Of a stretch of DNA of 58,221 nt, positions 23,787-33,398 are shown piece after piece. The position numbers and the translations under genes were made by a program. The number at the start of each line of letters is the position of its first letter. Position 1 is the stretch's first letter. Source of the DNA: Magnetococcales bacterium DC0425bin3 (GTDB taxonomy: Bacteria > Pseudomonadota > Magnetococcia > Magnetococcales > DC0425bin3); NCBI GenBank assembly GCA_002753665.1, contig PEAP01000009.1, forward strand, positions 1-58,221, written 5' to 3'. The notes under the pieces are model-generated. The model saw nothing but the letters and a program-made list of their open reading frames with translations. It did not search any database and was not told the DNA's origin.

Positions 23787-26700
23787 TCAAGGTTCCGGTC
23801 GTCTGACCGGTTCGGGCGTCGGCGTTGCCCGGCGTCGGGATGGGTCGCCCCGGCCCAGCTCCAGCAGGCGTCCCGGCAGGTCGATGAGATCGCGCACGAT
23901 GCCCGGCGCCAGGCTGTCCATGGGCTTGAGCCGCACCTTGGGTTCATCCCAGGTTCCGCTGACCCGGAACAGGGTTTCCACCAGGGTTTCCCGGCTGCCG
24001 GACACCAGCTTGCCCAGCAGGGGCACCTTGTTGACCAGGCGGTCCAGGCTTTCCAGGGGCTGGAGGCCCACCAGCAGATCCAACCGCTCCCGGGCCAGAT
24101 CGGTCTCGCCGCTCACCAGCAGCTTCATCGACGGACCGCTCAGTGCCAAAGCCCGGGTCCAGAGCCGGCCATCGCGCAGGGTGAAGCGACCGGCCAGTGT
24201 TTCATAATAGAAACCTTTCCCGGCCAGATCTGGCCGGTCCCCCACCAGCAGGTTGGGCAGGTCGCTGACCGAGAGCAGACCCAACAGGGTGCTGAGAATG
24301 TGAAACCGGTGGATCAGCCCGGCGTGGGCCTGGATCCGACCGAAGCCCGACAGATTGGGCAGCAGGTCTTCCCCCCGGGGCTGATGCCCTTCCAGCCGCA
24401 GATCCAGCACCCCCGCTCCGCCCCGCATGCCGCCATGCCGGTCCAGCCCATTGAGCAGACGGCCCAGATCACCGGTGGTCCCATGGAAACGGCCGGCATA
24501 GGGCCCCCAGCGTCGCCGGTCCTTCCAGTGCATCCGTCCCTCGTCCAGACGATGGACGATGCCGGGATCCTGGCTGTATTCCAGATGCCGGAAGGTCAGG
24601 CCATTGGGACGCAGTTCCAGCAGCAGATCCCCGCCCCGGCCCCGCTCGCCGTTGGCCAGCACCAGTTGATCGGCCCCCACCTGCAGGTCCAGCCAGGGCC
24701 AGGGTCGGGGGACCTTGGGGTCGGAAACGGAGGCCGCCGGCCGATCCAGCTCCCGCAACAGGGGACGCAGATCCAACTGCTCGGCCATGAGGTCCACCCG
24801 CCAACGCCCGGTGCCGCTGGCCGGCAGGGTGCCATCCAGATCCAGCATTCCCCGGCTCTGGCCCAGGCCGAGGCGCTTCAAGCCCAGGCGCAACCGCTCC
24901 CCGTTCCCCGGCCCACCCAACTCCAGGACGCCGGATCCGGCCAGGGACAGGTTGCCCAGCCGGGCATCCAGCGTCTCGAACACCAGAGCGCGGCGTTCCG
25001 GATCCAGATGGCCGGCGATCTGCACCGGACCCGGATCCCGGGCGGTTTTTTTCCATCCCCAGCGGGCCGGAAAATCCCAGGCGCCGGCGTCCAGTTGTCC
25101 CTGGAACAGAAAGCGCGGCGACCCCGGGTCGCGCTCCAAGGTGAGGGTCACGGGGGTGGCAAGGGGAGCGGCCACGCCTGGGGGCAGCAGGGGCGCCAGC
25201 CAGCGGGACAGGGTATTGGAGTCCACCAGGTTCTGCAGGCGCAGCTTGAACCTGGCCTGCTGCGGAGAACCATAGTCGGAGGCTTCCAATGATCCGGATT
25301 GGAGGGTCAATCCCGGGTCCGGCGCCATTCCCCGGTTCAAGGCAACCGTCAGCAGGCGTTCGTTCAACTCCAGACGGCCCTCCAGATCCGTGAACCGGGG
25401 AGAAGCGAAGGGCAGTTGCAGATCGGCTTGCTGGAAGTCGATCCCGGCGGCATAGGTGGACTTCCTCACCTGCCAGATGGGCAGGTTCAGGCGCAGGGTT
25501 CCGGAGCCGCTGCCGCTGATCCGGGTCCCCTCCAGGCCCACCGCGGCATCCCAGCCGAGGGTGGGATGGGCGATCAGCTCCCGCCACAGGGCGGCCAGAT
25601 CGGTGCCTCCGGCGGTGGCCTCCACGACCACGGTGGGATTGACCAGCAGGTTGGGAATCCGCACCTGCCCCCGCACCTCCCGGACGCTGTCGCCCAGCTG
25701 GCCCCGCTGCACCGTGGCCGACATGGCCAGACGGTCGAACAGCACCCGGGTGCGCATATTGGACACCGGCGCCAGGCCGGGATAATACTGGATATCGATG
25801 CCCTCCACGTCGCCGTCGATGCGGAAGGTCCAGCCGTTGCGGATCGCAGTGGGAGAATTGTCGAAGGGAATCAGGTGGGCCGGTCCCCGGATGGTGGCGG
25901 TGGCCTCCCGCACCCGGCCGTTCTTCAGGCTGTTGTCCAACCATTCGACCAGTTCCGGCGGCATGATGGTCACCGGATAATAGTGATTGGCCATGGCCGT
26001 GGAGACGTTGCGGGCCTTGGCGGTCAGGTCCAGGTGGGGGGTGGCGCCGGCTTCCAGGCCGGTCAGGGTCAGACGGCCCTCGGCGGTGCCCTTGCCGGTG
26101 TCCAGCCCGAAACGCTCCACCCCCAGCTGCCACTGCCCCCCGGCGCTGCGCAGCACCCGGCCCGCGGCCTGGGCGGAGACCAGTTGGAACGGCCAGCGGA
26201 ACAGCGCCGGCCAGGCCAACTCGCCCCGGCCGGCGGCGAGGGTCCAATCGATGGACAACGCGCCACCAGGGGCGCTGCGGCCCCGGGCGGCCAGGGCCAG
26301 GGGTGTGGTGAGCCCGTCCAGGGGCGGAACGTCCCCCAATTGTTTGCGGAAATGCTGCAATTGCAGATCGTCCACCCGGGCCTCGAAGCCCCAGAGACCG
26401 TTGCGGGTGTAGCGGCCCTGGCCCGTGACCGGGATGCGGCCCTGGGGATGGCGGATCTCCGCGGCCAGCTTGCCGGTCAGACGGCCGGGCCCCAGGCGGC
26501 TTTCCAGGGTCAGGAAGGTGCGGAGGCCCAGCCCGGTCCAGGGCCCCAGGGCCGGCACGAACGCCGCCAACTGGTCCGGGGACAGGTCGCGTCCAGCCAG
26601 GTCCAGGAGGGTTTCCTGGGCGTCGCCGCGCCGCAGGCGCCCCTCCAACACGCCCTCGACTCCGGCTGCCGCCAGCCGGATCCGAAGATTGCCGGCGCCG

Positions 26701-27347
26701 TCGGCGAAGCGGATCAGGAACACCTCCTCCAGGGTGACCGTCTCCCCCGCCCCCCCCGCGGGACGCAGGGTCACCTGGGAATCGGTGAGAACCAGGCTTT
26801 TGAAGGGCAGCGGCAGCAGCGGACCGTCGGGGGCGGAGCCGCGACCGGCGGCCCAGCGGGCCAGGTCCCAGGGGCCCAGGCGCAGTTCGCCGCCAGGGCT
26901 GCGGTCCAGGGTAAGGCGCAGACCGTCGATGGTGAGGTCTTCGAAAAAATAGCCGTCATAGAGGCCGGCCAGGGGGGTGAAGCGGGCCACGAACTGCCGG
27001 TTGGCGAGGAACTCCTCCCCCGAGCCGCGCCGCAACAGCACGTCCTGCCCGGACAGCATCAGCCGGTGGCCGTCCAGGAACAGGTACAGATGCTCGGCGT
27101 GCAGGCCGAGGCCGGTGAGGCGGGACAGCCAGCTCTCCAGCCCCCAGCCCCGGGCGCCCAGATCCACGAGGAAGAAACTCAACCACAACATGGTCCCCAG
27201 GCCCAGGGTCAACAGCCCATAGAGCAGCACCCGGACCACCATCCGCAGCCCCACCACGCCACTCCAGAACAGATGGCGCACCGGGGCGGGGTCGGCGGCG
27301 GTCGATGATTGGGGGGCGGATTGATTCATGGTCGACCGTGGTGTCAT
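23787..27347 (-). CDS. YhdP/AsmA-like intermembrane lipid-transport protein
   Basis: 1186 residues. One membrane segment near the N-terminus (about 30-65), followed by a long periplasmic beta-rich part: the YhdP central region and a C-terminal AsmA_2-type domain (SGFGRIQAHAGLIHRFHILS, then LLSVSDLPNLL, GETDLARERLDL, VGLQPLESLDRLVNKVPLLG). In E. coli YhdP, with TamB and YdbH, bridges the periplasm and moves phospholipids to the outer membrane. Length is slightly short of the 1266 residues of E. coli YhdP. The start may be the ATG at 27347 or 27329. Divergent from glnE with 22 bp between, an arrangement I have no ready parallel for. Confidence 0.87.
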   Translation of the reverse strand: MTPRSTMNQSAPQSSTAADPAPVRHLFWSGVVGLRMVVRVLLYGLLTLGLGTMLWLSFFLVDLGARGWGLESWLSRLTGLGLHAEHLYLFLDGHRLMLSGQDVLLRRGSGEEFLANRQFVARFTPLAGLYDGYFFEDLTIDGLRLTLDRSPGGELRLGPWDLARWAAGRGSAPDGPLLPLPFKSLVLTDSQVTLRPAGGAGETVTLEEVFLIRFADGAGNLRIRLAAAGVEGVLEGRLRRGDAQETLLDLAGRDLSPDQLAAFVPALGPWTGLGLRTFLTLESRLGPGRLTGKLAAEIRHPQGRIPVTGQGRYTRNGLWGFEARVDDLQLQHFRKQLGDVPPLDGLTTPLALAARGRSAPGGALSIDWTLAAGRGELAWPALFRWPFQLVSAQAAGRVLRSAGGQWQLGVERFGLDTGKGTAEGRLTLTGLEAGATPHLDLTAKARNVSTAMANHYYPVTIMPPELVEWLDNSLKNGRVREATATIRGPAHLIPFDNSPTAIRNGWTFRIDGDVEGIDIQYYPGLAPVSNMRTRVLFDRLAMSATVQRGQLGDSVREVRGQVRIPNLLVNPTVVVEATAGGTDLAALWRELIAHPTLGWDAAVGLEGTRISGSGSGTLRLNLPIWQVRKSTYAAGIDFQQADLQLPFASPRFTDLEGRLELNERLLTVALNRGMAPDPGLTLQSGSLEASDYGSPQQARFKLRLQNLVDSNTLSRWLAPLLPPGVAAPLATPVTLTLERDPGSPRFLFQGQLDAGAWDFPARWGWKKTARDPGPVQIAGHLDPERRALVFETLDARLGNLSLAGSGVLELGGPGNGERLRLGLKRLGLGQSRGMLDLDGTLPASGTGRWRVDLMAEQLDLRPLLRELDRPAASVSDPKVPRPWPWLDLQVGADQLVLANGERGRGGDLLLELRPNGLTFRHLEYSQDPGIVHRLDEGRMHWKDRRRWGPYAGRFHGTTGDLGRLLNGLDRHGGMRGGAGVLDLRLEGHQPRGEDLLPNLSGFGRIQAHAGLIHRFHILSTLLGLLSVSDLPNLLVGDRPDLAGKGFYYETLAGRFTLRDGRLWTRALALSGPSMKLLVSGETDLARERLDLLVGLQPLESLDRLVNKVPLLGKLVSGSRETLVETLFRVSGTWDEPKVRLKPMDSLAPGIVRDLIDLPGRLLELGRGDPSRRRATPTPEPVRRPEP

Positions 27348-27369
27348 CCCCTGACGTTGCCCGCATTAT

Positions 27370-30300
27370 ATGTCACACTGTGGATCCAGACCATGGACCG
27401 TCCGAGGTGATACCCACATTCGCCCAACTTTGATTTTCAGCGCCACGGCGCAGCGTACCCTGGCCGCCCTGGCCGGGGCGACCGCCGAGCCCCAGGCCGC
27501 GGCGGACCGCCTGACCGATTGGCTGACCGCCCACCAGGACCGGCCCGACCGGTTGGCGTTGCTGGAACGGGCACTGGCCGACCCCCTCTGGTCCCGACGC
27601 CTGACCCTGGCCTGGGGCAACAGCCCGTTCCTGGCCAACATCCTGCTGCGCTGGCCGGAATTTCTGGGCGAATGGCTGGCGGATCCGGCCATCCCGGCCG
27701 CTGCCGACCTGACCGCCCGGATCACCGGGGCGGTCCTCGCCGAACCGTCCCTGGACGGGGCGGAACGGGTGCTGCGGGAATGGAAGCATCGGCTGTTTCT
27801 GCGCATCGGCCTGTTCGACCTGAGCGGCGAGATGGCGCTGATGGAGGTGACCGGCGCCCTGTCGGCGGTGGCGGACGCCTGTCTGGAGGCGGGCCTGCGC
27901 TGGCTGGACCGGGACCTGTCCGCCCAGGTGGGCCGACCCCTGGTCACCGGCCGCCAGGGCACCGAGGCACCCCGTCCGGCCCGTTTCACCATCCTGGGCA
28001 TGGGCAAGCTGGGAGCCGGGGAACTGAATTTCAGTTCCGATGTGGATCTGATCTATCTCTACGACGAGGACGAGGGCCGCACCGACGGTCCCCGGCCCAT
28101 CCCCATCAAGACCTATTACACCCGCCTGGGGCGGGCGTTGATCGCCCTGTTATCCAAATCCACCGGCGACGGACGGGTGTTCCGCATCGATCTGCGCCTG
28201 CGGCCCGAGGGCGAAAACGGCGATCTGTGCCTGTCCACCCGTTCGGCGGAGATCTATTACGAATCCTGGGGCCGTACCTGGGAGCGGGCCGCCATGATCA
28301 AGGCCCGGCCGGTGGCGGGAGATCTGGCGCTGGGGTGGCGCTTCCTGGAGACCCTGCGGCCGTTCGTCTTTCGGCGCTACCTGGATTTCGAGTCCCTGGA
28401 GGCGATCCGGGAAATGAAGCACAAGATCGACCGCAAGATCCGTCTGGCGGCCGACTATCATACCAATCTCAAGCTGGGCCGGGGCGGCATCCGGGAGATA
28501 GAATTCCTTGTTCAGACCCACCAGCTCATCCGCGGCGGCAAGGAACCCCGGTTGCGGGGCCGGGGCACCCTGGAAACCCTGGAGGTCCTCAAATCCCTGG
28601 GGCTGCTGGACGGGCGCACTGCGGATTCATTGGCCCAGAGCTACCTCTTTCTGCGCACCGTGGAACACCGGCTGCAGATCGAGCGGGAGCAGCAGACCCA
28701 CAGCCTGCCGGAGGATGGAGCGGCGTTCGCGGCCCTGGCCCGTCGCCTGGGCCTGAGCGATCCGCGGCAGTTGCGGGAGCGCCTGGCCCAAGTCACCGAA
28801 GGCGTCCATGCCGCCTATCGGGGATTGTTCATGGAGGGCACCCAGGCCCGGGAGGAACGGATGGAGCCGGCCATCGAGGCGCTGCTGGCCCTGGATCCGG
28901 ACTCCGACCGCTGTCTGGAGGCGCTGCGCCAGGCCGGTTTCACCGATCCCCAGGCGGCGGTGCCCCTGTTGCGCCGCTTCCAGATTGGTCCGCCCCGCAC
29001 CCCCAAGCCGGAGCTGGCCCTGCGCTGGTATCAGCGCCTGGCGCCGCTGCTGCTGGCGGAAATCCGCCAGGCCCCGGACCAGGGGATGGCCCTGGAGCAT
29101 ACCGAGCAGTTCCTGGTCTGGATCGGCCGGCGCATCAACTATCTGGCCCTGATGGCCGAACATCCTCGGGTGCTGACCCTGCTGATTCCGCTGTTCGGCA
29201 GTTCGCCGTTCCTCAGCCGCTTCCTGAACCACCATCCCGAGTTGATGGACAGCCTGATCAGCCGGGATTTTCTGGAGAAGGCCCCCAGTCGCGACGACCT
29301 GACCCGCCGTCTGGCCCGGCAGATGGCCGATGCCCAGGATGAGCAGGACCGCATCCGGGTACTCCACGATTTCAAGAACACCGAGGTCCTCGGCATCGGC
29401 CTGCGGGATCTGGCCGGACTGGCCGAGTTGCCCGAAGTGATGAACGACCTTTCCACCCTGGCGGACGTGGTCCTCACCCAGGTGATGCGCGACAGCCTGA
29501 AGGAGATGACCGACCGGTTCGGTCAGCCCGGCTGGGCCGGCCCAGCCGGGCGTCAGCCGGCGGAGTTCGCCATCGTCGCCCTGGGCAAGCTGGGGGGGCG
29601 GGAACTGAACTACGCCTCGGACCTGGACCTGATCTTCGTTTACGATTCCAGCGGGGATCAGCAGCAGACCGACGGCGCCCGTTCCATCGGCAACGGTCCG
29701 TTCTTCACCCGGCTGGGGCAACGCATCATCAACACCGTCACCGCCATCACCCAGTCCGGCCGGCTCTATGAACTGGACATGCGCCTGCGACCATCGGGCA
29801 ATTCGGGCCCCCTGGTGACCAGCCTGGAGAGTTTTCGCACCTATCAGCACCGCGACGCCTGGACCTGGGAGCATCAGGCACTGACCCGGGCGCGGGTGGT
29901 GGCGGGCTCTCCCGGGCTGTCCCAGGCCCTCAAGAAGGCGATCCGGACGGTGATCTCCCTCACCCGGGACCCGGCGGCGGTGGCCGCCGAGGTGGTGGAG
30001 ATGCGCCTGCGCATGCAGCGGGACAAGGGCCCCCGCCCGGGCAGCAGCCCGGACATCAAGCTGTGCCGGGGCGGCATCGTGGACATCGAGTTCCTGGTCC
30101 AGCATTTCATCCTGGCCCATGCCGCCCGCCATCCCTGCATCCTGCAACGCAACACCCAGACCGCCCTGCTGGCCCTGGGGGACGTGGGCCTGATGGATCG
30201 GGCGGATGTGGAGCGGCTGGCGACCAGCTATGGATTTCTGCGTCTGGTGGAGAACCGCCTGCGGCTGCTCCACGACTCTTCCGACAACCGCATCAGCCCC

Positions 30301-30447
30301 GAGGAACTGGCCCGCAACCGCCTGGCCCGCCTCTGCCGGCTGGCCGAGGGGGAGAGCATCGTGGCTGTCCTGGAGGAGCATTTCCAGGGGGTGCGGGCGG
30401 TGTGGGATCGTTATCTGGGAGAGACCGAACGGCGGCTGGCGGGCTGA
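27370..30447 (+). CDS. glnE: Bifunctional glutamine synthetase adenylyltransferase/adenylyl-removing enzyme
   Basis: 1025 residues. Two nucleotidyltransferase domains, each with the G-x-G-K-L-G signature: GMGKLGAGELNFSSDVDLIY near residue 210 (adenylyl-removing half) and ALGKLGGRELNYASDLDLIF near 737 (adenylyl-transferring half), joined by helical regulatory segments. Each half has IKLCRGGI or LKLGRGGIREIEF. It switches glutamine synthetase off and on in response to PII and glutamine. The N-terminal ~20 codons look weak (no ribosome site at 27370); a TTG at 27430 is possible. Confidence 0.95.
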   Translation: MSHCGSRPWTVRGDTHIRPTLIFSATAQRTLAALAGATAEPQAAADRLTDWLTAHQDRPDRLALLERALADPLWSRRLTLAWGNSPFLANILLRWPEFLGEWLADPAIPAAADLTARITGAVLAEPSLDGAERVLREWKHRLFLRIGLFDLSGEMALMEVTGALSAVADACLEAGLRWLDRDLSAQVGRPLVTGRQGTEAPRPARFTILGMGKLGAGELNFSSDVDLIYLYDEDEGRTDGPRPIPIKTYYTRLGRALIALLSKSTGDGRVFRIDLRLRPEGENGDLCLSTRSAEIYYESWGRTWERAAMIKARPVAGDLALGWRFLETLRPFVFRRYLDFESLEAIREMKHKIDRKIRLAADYHTNLKLGRGGIREIEFLVQTHQLIRGGKEPRLRGRGTLETLEVLKSLGLLDGRTADSLAQSYLFLRTVEHRLQIEREQQTHSLPEDGAAFAALARRLGLSDPRQLRERLAQVTEGVHAAYRGLFMEGTQAREERMEPAIEALLALDPDSDRCLEALRQAGFTDPQAAVPLLRRFQIGPPRTPKPELALRWYQRLAPLLLAEIRQAPDQGMALEHTEQFLVWIGRRINYLALMAEHPRVLTLLIPLFGSSPFLSRFLNHHPELMDSLISRDFLEKAPSRDDLTRRLARQMADAQDEQDRIRVLHDFKNTEVLGIGLRDLAGLAELPEVMNDLSTLADVVLTQVMRDSLKEMTDRFGQPGWAGPAGRQPAEFAIVALGKLGGRELNYASDLDLIFVYDSSGDQQQTDGARSIGNGPFFTRLGQRIINTVTAITQSGRLYELDMRLRPSGNSGPLVTSLESFRTYQHRDAWTWEHQALTRARVVAGSPGLSQALKKAIRTVISLTRDPAAVAAEVVEMRLRMQRDKGPRPGSSPDIKLCRGGIVDIEFLVQHFILAHAARHPCILQRNTQTALLALGDVGLMDRADVERLATSYGFLRLVENRLRLLHDSSDNRISPEELARNRLARLCRLAEGESIVAVLEEHFQGVRAVWDRYLGETERRLAG

Positions 30448-30462
30448 CGCTCCACGATCGGG

Positions 30463-30502
30463 AGCCTGGCGCGGAATGGCCATCCATGGCCATTGCCAGG
30501 CT
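30463..30502. terminator. Nested hairpin between glnE and the DUF547 gene
   Basis: AGCCTGGC (30463-30470) pairs with GCCAGGCT (30495-30502), enclosing AATGGCCAT/ATGGCCATT (30475-30494). It sits in a 56-bp gap between converging stops, so it can terminate both. The inner part is the first hairpin of repeat Family B. Confidence 0.65.
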
Positions 30503-30503
30503 G

Positions 30504-31292
30504 TCAATTCCCGTTCAACTCCCACAGATAGGGCAGATCCGCCGCGATGGGCGCGCCCGGGGGCAGGTCGGGGCGGTGGCGACGCAGGAAGGGCTCCAGG
30601 GGGCCGAAATCCTCGGCGAACCAGTCGAAGATCCGCGACACCCGCACCTGTCCGTTCTCCATCCGCAGGCCCTTGGCCGGATTGGCCAGGAAGCGGCGCA
30701 TCTGGTCCTCCAACTGCTCCTCCAGCCGGGCGGCGGTGAAGGGTTCGGCCCGCAGGTCGGGGCAGCTCAGGGAGGCGCAGACAATGGCCGCGTGGATGCG
30801 GGGCTCGCCCAGGCGGCGCAGGATGTCATGTTCCACCTCGTGCAGGGTCACCTCCCGGCCGCCCAGCCTCCCGGCCGGGCGCTTCCAGACCGGGCGCAGC
30901 CAGTTGCCCAGATCCTTGAGGCTCCGCAAGGGATGGTTGTCCACCACCAGCCCCATGGCCAGCACGTTGTAGCCATTGATGTGGAAGGCCAGCTGTTCCC
31001 GGCGGTCCGCCAATTGCGCCACTGGAAAGTCCGCCAGCCGCTGCCCCAGCGCCTTGAAGCCGGGATCCCCCCCCAGGCCGGCGTAATCCACCCAGGCCAG
31101 CTCGATGCCCTGGACGGTGTTGCGGGTCAGATGCCGCTGCAACAGCCCGGCATAGCCGCTCCAATCCGGTTCCTCCGCCAGACCGACGGCCGGCACGATC
31201 AACCCGGCCAGCAGCAGGAGCCCCCAGCACAGCCCACCGCGACCCCGCCCCCCCTGCCGACCGGTTGCCGGACATCCGCGCCATCGCATCAT
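30504..31292 (-). CDS. DUF547-domain secreted protein
   Basis: 262 residues. A signal peptide (residues ~1-42, with LCWGLLLLAGLIVPAVGLAEE) precedes a DUF547 domain: VDYAGLGGDPGFKALGQRL, EQLAFHINGYNVLAM, VTLHEVEHDILRRL, PRIHAAIVCASLSCPDLR, the Cys/Ser-rich core of the family. DUF547 is thought to be a papain-like or transglutaminase-like fold of unknown role. I choose the ATG at 31292, with AAGGAGG six bases upstream. An upstream open stretch to 31463 is not coding in style. Confidence 0.85.
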   Translation of the reverse strand: MMRWRGCPATGRQGGRGRGGLCWGLLLLAGLIVPAVGLAEEPDWSGYAGLLQRHLTRNTVQGIELAWVDYAGLGGDPGFKALGQRLADFPVAQLADRREQLAFHINGYNVLAMGLVVDNHPLRSLKDLGNWLRPVWKRPAGRLGGREVTLHEVEHDILRRLGEPRIHAAIVCASLSCPDLRAEPFTAARLEEQLEDQMRRFLANPAKGLRMENGQVRVSRIFDWFAEDFGPLEPFLRRHRPDLPPGAPIAADLPYLWELNGN

Positions 31293-31539
31293 GCGTCGCC
31301 TCCTTCGGGAGTGCCCCTTACCACGCCTGACCACGGCCGGGGGAATGCGCTTCATCATCCGACTGGACGGCCAGGTTGGCAAGGCTGCCCGGAATGGCTC
31401 TCCCACACCGATCTCCGACTGGTCTCCTGGAGATCCCATGGCGCCGACGGCAAGCCGCGCCACCTTGTTCCCGAGGGGTAAATGGATTACCTTCGCCCGG
31501 GTCAGGGGAGGATGGTCACGGATCGCGAAACGAACTTTT

Positions 31540-31582
31540 CACCCTCCACCGATGCAAGCCGCTTCCCGGCTTCCACGGTCAA
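31540..31582 (+). repeat. Family A repeat, partial copy before rquA
   Basis: CCCTCCACCGATGCAAGCCG then CTTCCCGGCTTCCACGGTC matches the second half of the unit at 34-105 almost exactly. The GGAGGCCTCC part is missing. It lies 17 bp before the rquA start in the same orientation and in phase with it (PSTDASRFPASTV). Confidence 0.8.
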
Positions 31583-31598
31583 TAACAGGGATTTCAAC

Positions 31599-32363
31599 AT
31601 GAAAGAGCTGTCCATCGCCGATCCGACCGGTCCCTTCCCCGCCATGGCCGACAGCGAACGACCGCGGGAGACCAAGCCGGGCGCCGGCGAGGTGGTGGCG
31701 GTTCCTCAATACCTTTCCGAAACCTACTGGTGGGCCTATCTCCACCCCGCCGGGGTGCATTTCTTCGAACGCCAGTGGCTGGTCAATCTGATCCTGTGGG
31801 GCAACTTCGCCGTGCTGCGGGATGCCGCCCTGGCGGAAATGGGCGATCCCATCATCGGCCTCAACCTCCAGGTGGCTTGCGTCTACGGCGATTTCACCCC
31901 GCGACTGGCCGCCCGCCTGACCCCGGACGCCCGGCTGGACGTGGTGGACGTGGCCCCGGTGCAACTGGACAACCTGGCCCGCAAGCTGGGCCCCCATCCC
32001 CAGGTGCGCATCGATCATCAGGATTCCACCCGCCTGCCCTACCCGGATGGCTCCTACGACCATGTGATCGTCTTTTTCCTGCTCCACGAACAGCCCGAAG
32101 AAGCCCGCTCCCGCACCGTGCGGGAGGCCTTGCGGGTCACCCGACCCGGGGGTAAGGTGATCTTTGTGGATTATCATGGACCCAGCGTATTCAATCCGTT
32201 CCGTTACATCATGGTGCCCATCCTCAGCACCCTGGAACCCTTCGCCCTGGATGTCTGGCGGCGGGAAATCACCGCCTGGATTCCCGGCGAGATCAGCGTC
32301 CAGAATATCGTGAAGGAAACCTTCTTCGGCGGACTCTATCAAAAGGTCGTGATCACCCGCTGA
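31599..32363 (+). CDS. rquA: Rhodoquinone biosynthesis methyltransferase-like RquA
   Basis: 254 residues from the ATG at 31599 (CAGGGA seven bases upstream). The opening VPQYLSETYWWAYLHPAGVHFFERQWLVNLILWGN, split here by pieces, is the RquA signature (YLSETYWWAYLHP; ERQWLVNLILWGN). A class I SAM-binding fold follows: QVACVYGDFTPRLAARL, LDVVDVAPVQL, IFVDYHGP. RquA converts ubiquinone to rhodoquinone; it is reported to use SAM as amino donor. Rhodoquinone lets fumarate reductase run without oxygen. UbiG, needed for the ubiquinone substrate, is encoded at 42677. The HDAC-like gene follows after 29 bp. Confidence 0.92.
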   Translation: MKELSIADPTGPFPAMADSERPRETKPGAGEVVAVPQYLSETYWWAYLHPAGVHFFERQWLVNLILWGNFAVLRDAALAEMGDPIIGLNLQVACVYGDFTPRLAARLTPDARLDVVDVAPVQLDNLARKLGPHPQVRIDHQDSTRLPYPDGSYDHVIVFFLLHEQPEEARSRTVREALRVTRPGGKVIFVDYHGPSVFNPFRYIMVPILSTLEPFALDVWRREITAWIPGEISVQNIVKETFFGGLYQKVVITR

Positions 32364-32392
32364 GACTTCCCTGTCACCTCCGGATCCGGACC

Positions 32393-33361
32393 ATGCCCAT
32401 GAGTTCCAAAGTCTGTGTGTATGTCGGTGAAAACCTGGGCCGCTACGGCTTCGGGGATGGCCATCCCTTCGGACCCCAGCGCATGGATGCCTTCTGGCAG
32501 GAGTCCCTGCGTCAGGGCATCCCCAATCGGGTGGCGGTGATGGAGCCGGTCATGGCCGACCGTGCAACCGTGGAGCTGTTCCACAAAAGCCACTATGTGG
32601 ATCAGGTGGCCCGCCAGTCGGTCACCGGCGAGGGCTATCTGGACTACGGCGACACCCCGGCCTTCAAGGGTGTCTACGAAGCCTCCCTGTATGTGGTGGG
32701 CTCCACCCTGGCAGCGGTGGACGGCATCATGTCCGGGACGTTCCGGCGCGGTTTCATTCCCATCGCCGGGCTGCACCATGCCCGCCCCGACCGGGCCGGG
32801 GGCTTCTGCGTGTTCAACGACGCCGGGGTGGCCATCCAGGCCCTGCTGACCAACCACGGCCTGAAGAAGGTCGCCTATGTGGACATCGATGCCCACCATG
32901 GCGACGGCGTGTTCTATCCCTTCGAGTCGGACCCGCGGGTCATCGATGCCGATATCCACGAGGACGGCCGTTTCCTCTACCCCGGCACCGGCCATGCCCA
33001 TGAAACCGGCAAGGGTGAGGCCGAAGGCCTGAAGCTCAACCTGCCCATGGCCCCCTTCTCCGACGATAAGGCCTTTTTCGAGGTTTGGCCCCAGGTGGAG
33101 GAGCTGATCCGCCACACGGAACCGGAGTTCATCATCCTCCAGTGCGGCGCCGACTGCATCGCCGGGGATCCCATCACCCACATGCAGTTTTCCCTGGCCC
33201 CCCATGCCCATGCCGCCGCCAGCCTGTGCCGACTGGCCGACGAACTGGGCCATGGCCGGGTGATCGGCATCGGCGGCGGCGGCTACAACCTGCGCAACAT
33301 CGGCGGCGGCTGGAATGCGGTGGTCAACGCCTTCGTGGCCGCCGAAGCGGCCCGCGGCTGA
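32393..33361 (+). CDS. Histone-deacetylase-fold metal hydrolase
   Basis: 322 residues. All zinc-site motifs of the arginase/deacetylase fold are present: GLHHARPDRAGGFCVFND, YVDIDAHHGDGV (Asp and His ligands), QCGADCIAGDP (Asp ligand) and IGGGGYNLRNI. Bacterial members include AcuC and acetylpolyamine amidohydrolases; the substrate here is not clear. It starts at ATG 32393 or 32399, lies 29 bp after rquA and 37 bp before the SUMT gene, so the three are probably one operon. Confidence 0.9.
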   Translation: MPMSSKVCVYVGENLGRYGFGDGHPFGPQRMDAFWQESLRQGIPNRVAVMEPVMADRATVELFHKSHYVDQVARQSVTGEGYLDYGDTPAFKGVYEASLYVVGSTLAAVDGIMSGTFRRGFIPIAGLHHARPDRAGGFCVFNDAGVAIQALLTNHGLKKVAYVDIDAHHGDGVFYPFESDPRVIDADIHEDGRFLYPGTGHAHETGKGEAEGLKLNLPMAPFSDDKAFFEVWPQVEELIRHTEPEFIILQCGADCIAGDPITHMQFSLAPHAHAAASLCRLADELGHGRVIGIGGGGYNLRNIGGGWNAVVNAFVAAEAARG

Positions 33362-33398
33362 CGCCCATGCTCCCCTCTCGGCCAGCGAACGATCAGCG